This document shows, piece after piece, positions 58,634-64,000 of a stretch of 64,000 nt of DNA. The DNA is taken from the NCBI GenBank assembly GCA_049509515.1, contig JBEKZV010000043.1, positions 25,334 to 89,333 of the forward strand, written 5' to 3'. Below the pieces are notes generated by a model. That model saw only the letters and a list, made by a program, of their open reading frames with translations. It had not been told where the DNA came from and did not search any database. Position numbers and translations under genes: made by a program. Positions within the stretch are counted from its first letter, which is position 1. The number at the start of each line of letters is the position of its first letter. This DNA comes from JBEKCP01 sp049509515 (GTDB taxonomy: Bacteria > Planctomycetota > Planctomycetia > Pirellulales > Thermoguttaceae).

Positions 58634-59434
58634 CTAGGTCTTGGCCCGGGCCGGGGCGGCGGCGGCCGGCTTGCCGCGGGCCGCCTGGGCGAAGTGCCGC
58701 AGGAACTCGTCGGCCCGGGTCATCGTGGTCACCGAAATGAACATCACCCGGTTGCGGAAGAACGAGAAGAACCAGATCGAGGGCACCGACAGGCCCACCC
58801 CCTCGAACGTCAGCACCAGGGATTCCGAGATGGCGCCGGCCACCTCGCCGGACTTGATCTGCGTGTTCTGCCGGGCGATGATGCTGAAGGCGGCGATCAT
58901 CCCCTTGAGCGTCCCCAGCAGCCCGATCATCGGCCCCAGCGTGCCCAGCACGGCCATCATGCTGATCTTCTTTTCCATTTCGGTGGTGAGCATGTCGCCG
59001 ACCCGCTCCATGGCCTCGCGGGCCTCGCTCAGGCCGTTGGGCAACTCCGTGATGCCGGTCACCAGCACGCGGCTGAAGAACGAGTCGTCCTCTTTGACCA
59101 CGTTGAAGATGCCCTTGAAGTCCCGCTGCTCGAGCATCGCCTCGCATTGGGCGAGGACCTCCGGCGGCATGGCGGTTTGCGGGCGGAGCTCGACGAACAT
59201 CCGCCCCACCGTGGCCACGAAGTAGATCGACAGGCACAGGATCACCAGCCCGATCAACCCGGAGACTTTGATGATCCAGATGAAGAAGTTGTCCGGCGCT
59301 GCTTCAGCCGCCTCCGCCCCCCCCTCCTGGGCCAGCGACAACTGGCTGGCCGTATTGAGGATCAGGACCGCAAAGAACAGGACCGCCAGGGTAAACCAAA
59401 CCCAGTTCTTACCGACGCGCCGCTCTGTCCGCAT
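58634..59434 (-). CDS. MotA/TolQ/ExbB-family proton channel protein
   Basis: A 266-residue protein with a signal-like first helix (WFTLAVLFFAVLILNTA...AQE), then helices at about 52-75 (IWIIKVSGLIGLVILCLSIYFVA), 155-185 and 200-230. The MotA/TolQ/ExbB core has the conserved LGTLGPMIGLLGTLKGMIAAF loop and ISESLVLTFEGVGLSVPSIW. First gene of the minus-strand operon; AAGGGAG lies upstream. With ExbD proteins it converts proton-motive force into motion of a periplasm-spanning partner. No tonB-like gene with a canonical C-terminus exists in the window, but the toroid protein has TonB topology. Confidence 0.9.
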   Translation of the reverse strand: MRTERRVGKNWVWFTLAVLFFAVLILNTASQLSLAQEGGAEAAEAAPDNFFIWIIKVSGLIGLVILCLSIYFVATVGRMFVELRPQTAMPPEVLAQCEAMLEQRDFKGIFNVVKEDDSFFSRVLVTGITELPNGLSEAREAMERVGDMLTTEMEKKISMMAVLGTLGPMIGLLGTLKGMIAAFSIIARQNTQIKSGEVAGAISESLVLTFEGVGLSVPSIWFFSFFRNRVMFISVTTMTRADEFLRHFAQAARGKPAAAAPARAKT

Positions 59435-59672
59435 ACGAGGCTCCCTTGTAATGTCCGCCGTTCGGCCTACCTATGGCCCCTGGTTCCGGGGAGGGCAAGA
59501 AAAAGGAGGGACCGCGGCGGCAAAAAGAATATTGGGCCCAACCCTTCCATCTTCCTATGGCCTGAACCGGATGTCAAGCGGCGGGGCCGCAGAAATACTG
59601 CACCTTGCGTGTTCTCCCTTATCAGCTTCCCTATACCTGTTCGCCCAGCCCAACAGGGATTATTCCCGAAAG

Positions 59673-59763
59673 TTGGACTTAGGGCTTAGGACTTGGGTCC
59701 CGGCAGCTAGGGCTTATCGCCTTGGCACCAAAAACCAAGGCCCAAGACCTAAGACCCAAGACC
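59673..59763. repeat. GGACTTAGGGCTTAGGACTTGGG imperfect inverted repeat
   Basis: Left arm 59673-59700 is built of GGACTTAGG/GGCTTAGG units, right arm 59735-59763 of CCTAAGACC/CCCAAGACC units. It occupies the spacer between the ExbB and ComEA-like genes; 59435-59672 shows the ExbB ribosome site and nothing else clear. Confidence 0.6.
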
Positions 59764-59771
59764 TTTCCAGC

Positions 59772-60179
59772 TCATTTTCCCGCCAGGTTCCGGCCATCCG
59801 GCACAGGCCGCAGGTAAGGCCGGATGTTCTCGAGGGTCTTTGGGCCGATGCCGCGGACCCGGCGGAGGTCCTCGTTGTCTACGAAGGGGCCCCGCGTGTG
59901 GCGGGATTCGACGATCCGCTGGGCCAATGCCTTGCCCACACCCGGAAGCTGGACCAGCTCGGGCCAGTCCGCCGCGTTGATGTCGACTTGGAAGGCGGCG
60001 GATTCGGGTTCGGCCCGATCCACCTCGATCAAGCGGCTCCGCCAGCCCCCTTGAGAGATCCACCAGGCAACGGCGGCAGCCAGGGCCGCCAGGACCAGGA
60101 GCGCAACCACCACCTGGTCGGCCCGGCGAAGCAGCCGGAACCGCTCACTCGCCGCAGGGCTGGGCGCAGAGGAAGCCAT
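59772..60179 (-). CDS. ComEA-like helix-hairpin-helix protein
   Basis: A 135-residue protein with one N-terminal membrane helix (ADQVVVALLVLAALAAAVAWWI) and a C-terminal pair of helix-hairpin-helix motifs: VDINAADWPELVQLPGVGKALAQRIV and EDLRRVRGIGPKTLENIRPYL. This is the ComEA layout, a periplasmic, membrane-anchored DNA-binding protein of natural transformation, although competence is not shown for most planctomycetes. The ATG at 60179 is preferred to a TTG three codons upstream. A TATAAT at 60188-60193 (minus strand) ends 8 bases before the ATG and there is no ribosome site, so the mRNA could be leaderless. Divergent from nadC. Confidence 0.8.
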   Translation of the reverse strand: MASSAPSPAASERFRLLRRADQVVVALLVLAALAAAVAWWISQGGWRSRLIEVDRAEPESAAFQVDINAADWPELVQLPGVGKALAQRIVESRHTRGPFVDNEDLRRVRGIGPKTLENIRPYLRPVPDGRNLAGK

Positions 60180-60187
60180 GGGAGACA

Positions 60188-60193
60188 ATTATA
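60188..60193 (-). promoter_or_regulatory. -10 box for the ComEA-like gene
   Basis: On the minus strand TATAAT is followed after 8 bases by the start ATG. The -35 region has no good match. Confidence 0.4.
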
Positions 60194-60254
60194 CCGCGCG
60201 CGGGGCGCAATGGCGTACCAACCCGAAGCGCCCGCGAAGGCCGAACAAGTGGTC

Positions 60255-61256
60255 ATGGCCAAGGAATTCCAACAAACCCTCTGGGACGACGACCTGCGCG
60301 AGCGGTGGCAGGAGATGCTCCAGTTGGCCATCCGCGAGGACCTGGGCCAGCGGGGCGATTGGACCACGGCGGCGCTGGTGCCGGAAGACGCGCCGGGCCG
60401 GGCGGACGTCGTCGCCCGGCAAGCAGGCATCCTCGCGGGGGAGCCCGCGGTGGCCGGCACCCTCTCGGCCTTCGACCCCGGGCTCCGCTGGCGCGGGGCC
60501 GCCCGGGACTCTCAGGCGGTCGCCCGGGGCCAGGCGATCGGCCGGATCGAGGGCCCGGCCCGCGGACTGTTGGCCGCCGAGCGGCTGCTGCTGAACTTTC
60601 TCGGGCGGCTCTCGGGAATCGCCACGCTCGTGCGACAGTACGTGGACGCCGTCTCCGCCACCCGGGCGCGAATCTACGATACCCGCAAGACCACTCCCGG
60701 CTGGCGGCGCCTGGAGAAGTATGCCGTCCGCTGCGGCGGCGGCTGGAACCACCGCACCGGCCTGTTCGATGCGGTGCTGATCAAAGACAACCACCTGGCA
60801 CTCGGGGCAGGGCTGCCGCGGGATAAAGAGGGCAGGTCGGGATCATTCGGAATCGGCGGGCCGTTGCAGAAAATCGGCCCTGTCACGCTCTTCTCGCCGG
60901 CGGAGGCCGTCGGGCTGGCCCGGCGGTTCCTCGCCGAGCGCTTCGCTCAGGCCGGCCGCGGGGCGATTATCGAAATCGAGCTGGACACGCTCGGCGAACT
61001 CGAAGCGGTCCTGGCGGCCCGGCCCGACCTCATCCTGCTGGACAACATGAGTCCGGAGGACCTGGCCCAGGCGGTCCGCCGCCGCGACGCCTGTGGGGCA
61101 GACGTCGAGCTGGAGGCCTCCGGCGGGGTCGACCTGGGCACGGTGCGGCGGATCGCCGAGACGGGCGTGGACCGCATCAGCGTCGGGGCATTGACGCACT
61201 CGGCCGCGGCCCTGGATTTCGGCTTGGATTGGCAGTCCGCCACCGGCTCGATTTGA
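60255..61256 (+). CDS. nadC: Nicotinate-nucleotide pyrophosphorylase (carboxylating)
   Basis: A 333-residue protein of the quinolinate phosphoribosyltransferase family: ARIYDTRKTTPGWRRLEKYAVRCGGGWNHRTGLFDAVLIKDNHL, read in parts as DTRKTTPG, KYAVRCGGG and IKDNHL, the quinolinate- and PRPP-binding motifs. ILLDNMSPEDL and ELEASGGVDL follow. It converts quinolinate and PRPP into nicotinate mononucleotide, CO2 and PPi, in the cytoplasm. The start at MAKEFQQTLWDD (60255) is chosen from the expected N-terminus; an in-frame ATG at 60210 would add 15 residues encoded by an AACCCGAAGCG repeat half. Standalone, not with nadA/nadB. Confidence 0.9.
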   Translation: MAKEFQQTLWDDDLRERWQEMLQLAIREDLGQRGDWTTAALVPEDAPGRADVVARQAGILAGEPAVAGTLSAFDPGLRWRGAARDSQAVARGQAIGRIEGPARGLLAAERLLLNFLGRLSGIATLVRQYVDAVSATRARIYDTRKTTPGWRRLEKYAVRCGGGWNHRTGLFDAVLIKDNHLALGAGLPRDKEGRSGSFGIGGPLQKIGPVTLFSPAEAVGLARRFLAERFAQAGRGAIIEIELDTLGELEAVLAARPDLILLDNMSPEDLAQAVRRRDACGADVELEASGGVDLGTVRRIAETGVDRISVGALTHSAAALDFGLDWQSATGSI

Positions 61257-61280
61257 CAGCCCGGCACCGCGATCTATAGT
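61253..61280 (+). promoter_or_regulatory. Consensus promoter overlapping the nadC stop
   Basis: TTGACA (61253-61258, containing the nadC TGA) and TATAGT (61275-61280) are 16 bp apart. Predicted start near 61287. It has the same spacing as the rRNA promoter at 62858. It does not lead to a complete protein gene but to two strong hairpins. Confidence 0.6.
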
Positions 61281-61286
61281 TGCCTG

Positions 61287-61371
61287 GAACCGGCGCCTCG
61301 GGGAGGGGCGCCGGGGACGCGGCGCAGCGGGGAAGCTGGGAGCTCGAGGGGACCCCGCTGCGCCCTTTTTT
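61287..61371 (+). ncRNA. Candidate small noncoding RNA (about 85 nt)
   Basis: Following the promoter at 61253-61280 there is a hairpin (CCGGCGCC at 61290-61297 and GGCGCCGG at 61307-61314, 9-nt loop) and then a second, longer hairpin with a T-run (61321-61371). No reading frame of note fits within it. Size, promoter, compact structure and terminator fit a small RNA; it does not match 6S, tmRNA, SRP or RNase P motifs that I can recall. It might instead be the 5' part of a lost leader for the response-regulator remnant. Undescribed; confidence moderate. Confidence 0.45.
61321..61371 (+). terminator. Strong intrinsic terminator
   Basis: GGCGCAGCGGGG (61321-61332) and CCCCGCTGCGCC (61353-61364) form a perfect 12-bp stem; TTTTTT follows at 61366-61371. 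The loop holds a smaller AGCT/AGCT dyad. It ends the candidate small RNA and could also end nadC transcripts. Confidence 0.85.
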
Positions 61372-61431
61372 GCCCTTATTTTATCCTGGAACGAGCGTGG
61401 CCGCCTTTCGCCGCACAAAAGGCGCCTGTCC

Positions 61432-61647
61432 CCCTTCCTGCCCGTCCTGATGCTCACCGGCAAGGGCTTCGAGCTCAGCCGCGAGGAGATGGCCGCCCGC
61501 TGGGACGTACGCGACGTCCTCAGCAAGCCGTTCAGCCCCCGCGAGTTGCTCCAGCGCGTGGATGAGATCGTGCGCGAGCGGGCGGAATCGCCGGCGGTTC
61601 CCCCGATGCCAATCCCCCATCCCCAATCTCAAATCCAAAATCCGTAA
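61432..61647 (+). pseudogene. Response-regulator receiver-domain remnant
   Basis: The frame reads PVLMLTGKGFELSREEMAARWDVRDVLSKPFSPRELLQRVDEIV: this is the second half of a receiver domain, from beta-4 through the conserved Lys of SKPFSP to helix 5. The first half with the phosphoacceptor Asp is absent, and upstream there are hairpins instead. The end is a Pro-rich tail (AVPPMPIPHPQ). It is most likely a broken copy of a CheY/OmpR-type gene. Confidence 0.55.
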
Positions 61648-61723
61648 GCCTCAGCCGGCAGCCGCGACCCGCGCACCCCGAGCGAGCAAGACACCCGGAG
61701 AAGATAAGGCCCCGCCGGCCGAT

Positions 61724-61933
61724 CTACATGCCCACGGCCGCGCCCGGGGTCACCCCACTGTGGCGTGACCGCCGTTCGGCCCGTATCCGCGCCCGCCGCT
61801 TGATCTCGCTGGGCTTCTCGTAATACTCGCGGCGGCGCATCTCTCTCTTGATCCCGCTCCGCTCGATCAATTTGCGGAAACGCCGCACCGCCTCCTGAAT
61901 GGACTCCTTCTCGCGCAACGTCAGCTTGATCAC
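61724..61933 (-). CDS. rpsU: Ribosomal protein bS21
   Basis: A 69-residue protein (MIKLTLREKESIQEAVRRFRKLIERSGIKREMRRREYYEKPSEIKRRARIR): KESIQEAVRRFRKLIER and KREMRRREYYEKPSE are the S21 signature. It is part of the small ribosomal subunit, near the platform. The start is a GTG at 61933 with GGAGA six bases upstream; the open frame further 5' is leader. It has its own promoter (62007-62034) and a short structured leader. The C-terminal tail (RAERRSRHSGVTPGAAVGM) is a little longer than usual. Confidence 0.9.
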   Translation of the reverse strand: MIKLTLREKESIQEAVRRFRKLIERSGIKREMRRREYYEKPSEIKRRARIRAERRSRHSGVTPGAAVGM

Positions 61934-61979
61934 CCAGTTCTCCTTCTTGTGTACAATTGTCGACGACGCCCCGGCGCAT

Positions 61980-61996
61980 CCACGGGCAACCCGTGG
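61980..61996 (-). promoter_or_regulatory. Leader hairpin of rpsU
   Basis: CCACGGG and CCCGTGG pair around a 3-nt loop right at the predicted 5' end of the transcript (about 62000). It could stabilise the mRNA or bind a regulator; no known r-protein leader motif is recognised. Confidence 0.4.
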
Positions 61997-62006
61997 ACTC
62001 CCGTAA

Positions 62007-62034
62007 TTTATACTCGCAACACGTCGCCTGTCCA
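62007..62034 (-). promoter_or_regulatory. Promoter of rpsU
   Basis: On the minus strand TGGACA (62034-62029) and TATAAA (62012-62007) are 16 bp apart, giving a start near 62000 and a leader of about 66 nt. Confidence 0.55.
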
Positions 62035-62344
62035 CCCATATCGGCTGTTTGCCGTTCGATTTTCCTGGGGGACTTTTGCGCAATCATCCCGGGGTCGACA
62101 GATCCGTCCAGGGACTGGGCTGTTGCCACCTTTTGTGGCCATGCGCTCTTCGCCCATCGTAACGACCCTCAGCCTGGGAACCGGCTGCGGACCCGATTCA
62201 CCCGCCGTCGATGAACGGCCTGCCGCCGGCCGGCCGATTGCTTATCCCGGGCTTTCCAGCAACAGGCGCTGCCCGGCAACCCATCGCGAACCGCAGTGGG
62301 CCGGCAAGACATGACAGGCATTGGCCTCACTTGGACTTCCAGCC

Positions 62345-62527
62345 ATGACCCCCGCCCAACCATACGGCCTCGCCGCCCAGCGCCACTCCGAACTGGATTG
62401 CCTGATGGAACTTGAGCAGCGTCACGACGATCTGCTGCGGCGACTCGAGGAACTCGACCGGCGGGTGGAAAGGGTCTTGGCTGATTGGACATCCTGTCGG
62501 GGGGACCAGGCCCAAGGCGCATCCTAG
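62345..62527 (+). CDS. Small coiled-coil planctomycete protein
   Basis: A 60-residue protein: MTPAQPYGLAAQRHSELDCL then a helix with heptad leucines (MELEQRHDDLLRRLEELDRRVERVLADW). It resembles small unannotated planctomycete proteins of the 'HSELDxLMELEQRHDxLLxxLxxLDxRVExVL' type. No function is known; a dimeric coiled coil is expected. The ATG at 62345 is preferred over one eight codons upstream. Ribosome site is weak. Confidence 0.5.
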   Translation: MTPAQPYGLAAQRHSELDCLMELEQRHDDLLRRLEELDRRVERVLADWTSCRGDQAQGAS

Positions 62528-62577
62528 CCCCCCCGCAAGGTTACTCATTGCGGAAGCCACGGCCCGGTGATGAGCCT

Positions 62578-62599
62578 TATGGGACGTATAGGTCCCATA
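62578..62599. repeat. TATGGGAC palindrome
   Basis: TATGGGAC and GTCCCATA form an 8-bp stem with a 6-nt loop, followed by GACGTA copies on both sides. No T-run follows. Common type of planctomycete spacer repeat. Confidence 0.5.
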
Positions 62600-62857
62600 G
62601 GACGTAAGGCTCGCGCGGGCACGCGGTGGTCTCTGCTGGGGAATTCAGGTAATTTAGGCAAGAGCGCTGCGGCGTGTTGGCTGGCCGGGGCGTTCTTATC
62701 GCCGGAATCGGGCGGCGGCTCGCAAGCGGTTGATGCCCTCTGGCCGATGAGTATGATTCGCATCGGCTGTGGCGCCTTTGCGCCCCCGGTTCCGCGACCC
62801 CAGGCACGTGTTCGGCAGGGGCGGCGCGGCCGCGGACGGAAATCGTTTATCGGCCAC

Positions 62858-62885
62858 TTGACAGCCTTCGGGCACCTGATATAAT
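62858..62885 (+). promoter_or_regulatory. 23S rRNA operon promoter
   Basis: TTGACA (62858-62863) and TATAAT (62880-62885) are perfect consensus boxes with a 16-bp spacer. Transcription should start near 62892, giving a leader of about 260 nt before the 23S rRNA. Confidence 0.8.
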
Positions 62886-62952
62886 CCAAGGCTCGCCAGT
62901 TGCGGACAGCGGCCGGCGGCTCGGGGGGAGAGGAAGATCGGCCCTCCGAGGC

Positions 62953-62965
62953 GGCTCTTTGACAA
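62953..62965 (+). promoter_or_regulatory. boxA antitermination site in the rRNA leader
   Basis: GGCTCTTTGACAA matches the bacterial boxA consensus (TGCTCTTTAACAA) bound by NusB/S10, expected just downstream of rRNA promoters. Further hairpins follow in the leader (for example GTCTGGCGGGGCC / GGTCCCGGGCAGAC at 63072-63102), probably part of the processing stems. Confidence 0.65.
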
Positions 62966-63149
62966 TTCGGTTGTGTGTACAAGTGGCATCTCAATTACCA
63001 CGCGGGGTGCGCCGTACGGGTGCATTCCGCGCGGGTTCCGAAGAGCGCTTAGAGCGAGAATCGTTACTTGGGTCTGGCGGGGCCGCAAGGTCCCGGGCAG
63101 ACCGAGTGGCGCCACGGAGTCCGGCTCCACAAGCGGAGCGTTGGATTCA

Positions 63150-64000
63150 TGTGGCCAAGTTACTAAGGGCGCATGGGGGATGTCTTGGCGTCAGAAGGCG
63201 TTGAAGGGCGTGGAAGACTGCGAAAAGCCCGGTGTAGCTGTCAAACGAGCGTTGATCCCGGGATCCCCGAACTGGCACGTGCTGAATCCATAGGCACGTG
63301 CGGCGAACGCGGTCAACTGAAACATCTCAGTAGCCGCAGGAAAAGAAAGAAAACTCGATTTCCCCAGTAGCGGCGAGCGAAAAGGAAACAGCCCAAACCG
63401 CGGAGGTTTTCCTCTGCGGGGTTGTAGGGCCTCTCACATGGGAGTTACCAAGTTGCCGGTTAGCAGAACCGCTTGGAAAGGCGGGCCACAGGGGGTGACA
63501 GCCCCGTATGCGAAAACCGTGCAGCCTCCCGAGGGGTACCTGAGTAGGTCGGGCCACGTGGAATCCCGACTGAATCCGCGGGGACCATCCCGCAAGGCTA
63601 AATACTCTCTGACGACCGATAGTGAACTCAGTAGAGCGATTGAAAGATGAGAAGAACCCCTGCTAGGGGAGGATAGTGAACCTGAAACCATGTGCCTACA
63701 AGCGGTCGGAGCGCTATGGTCCGCAAGGACAAAGCGTGACGGCGTGCCTTTTGCATAATGATCCGGCGAGTTACGGTCAGCGGCGTGGTTAAGGCCTTCA
63801 GGGCTGGAGCCATAGGGAAACCGAGTCTGAATAGGGCGCTGGCGTTCGCAAGGACGCCCGTCGTTGGCTGTAGGCGCGAAACTGCGTGAACTACCCATGA
63901 GCAGGTTGAATCGCGGGTTATACCGCGTGGAGGACCGAACCCACTTGGGTTGAAAACCGAGGGGATGACTTGTGGGGAGGAGTGAAAGTCTAATCAAACG
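63150..64000 (+). rRNA. rrl: 23S ribosomal RNA (5' part; continues beyond the window)
   Basis: The 5' end reads GGCCAAGTTACTAAGGGCGC then GGGGGATGTCTTGGCGTCAG, matching the universal 23S start (GGTTAAG..ACTAAGCG..GGTGGATGCC). Later conserved blocks: GGCGAGCGAAAAGGA, GTGAACTAGTAG-type GTGAACTCAGTAG, CCTGAAACCATGTGCCTACA, GTGACGGCGTGCC and GGATGACTTGTGG. About 850 nt of domain I-II lie in the window. There is no 16S rRNA or tRNA gene in the 60 kb upstream, so it is unlinked from 16S in this direction, as is known in several planctomycetes. Exact 5' end uncertain by a few bases. Confidence 0.95.

Noticed and set aside
61287..61371. 6S RNA, SRP RNA or tmRNA
   Set aside because: Too short, and it lacks the GGAAGC-type SRP loop and tmRNA/6S features.
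1..63149. tRNA genes
   Set aside because: No GGTTCGAATCC-type T-arm with matching cloverleaf was found; a GATTTGAACT at about 13272 lacks the rest.
1..64000. CRISPR array
   Set aside because: No regularly spaced direct repeats with unique spacers were seen; the tandem arrays are short simple repeats.

Overview
The window is high-G+C bacterial chromosome that looks like a planctomycete of the Pirellulales type. The indications are a DUF1559 prepilin-like protein, NPCBM and DUF2961 secreted proteins, a Tat-exported Gfo/Idh/MocA dehydrogenase, EF-hand lipoproteins, a spirochaete/planctomycete/delta-type EF-G, a 23S rRNA gene with no 16S rRNA upstream, and many dispersed palindromic repeats between genes. 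These assignments come from reading motifs; no database search was possible.

Region by region: 1-2697 is the 3' part of a PQQ-like beta-propeller gene carrying an in-frame palindromic repeat. 2.8-5.6 kb is a small defence-like island: an orphan restriction-type nuclease flanked by two paralogous RelE/ParE-type toxin-antitoxin pairs. 6-11 kb holds two secreted carbohydrate-related proteins (NPCBM/discoidin protein; clan-A glycoside hydrolase). 11-20 kb is accessory: repeats, a tyrosine recombinase lacking its box I arginine, then four co-directional genes (arylsulfatase, HlyD-type adaptor, DUF2252, DUF4239/bestrophin-like) that look like one imported cassette. 21-31 kb has DUF2961 (GH172-like), GH116, SIMPL, an AlkD-like repair protein coupled to an internally deleted glycosidase remnant, a cupin and a small RHH-like protein. 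31-41 kb has DUF1559, EF-hand lipoprotein, Gfo/Idh/MocA, a transglutaminase-like secreted protein, a ketoacyl synthase without catalytic Cys, a membrane protein and a degenerate GGDEF protein. 41-44.6 kb is an overlapping three-gene operon ending in an ABC-F ATPase. 44.8-47 kb is a second defence-like patch: a PD-(D/E)XK nuclease with a coupled partner, and an antitoxin with a frameshifted PIN toxin. 47-50.4 kb carries EF-G and a disordered Arg-rich protein.

50.5-59.4 kb is the most interesting block: a minus-strand operon, ExbB - ExbD - ExbD - ExbD - two-TM linker protein - single-TM protein with an alpha/alpha-toroid domain - TPR protein. It looks like a proton-driven Tol/Ton-type machine in which the usual TonB/TolA C-terminal domain is replaced by a prenyltransferase-like toroid (inference). 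59.7-62.5 kb carries ComEA-like, nadC, a candidate small RNA with its own consensus promoter and terminator, a response-regulator remnant, rpsU with a clear promoter, and a small coiled-coil protein. The window ends in a 23S rRNA gene (63150 to beyond 64000) preceded by a consensus promoter and a boxA antitermination site.

Promoters that can be read repeatedly use TTGACA-like and TATAAT/TAGAAT boxes 16-18 bp apart. Several genes start within about 8 nt of a -10 box, suggesting leaderless mRNAs.
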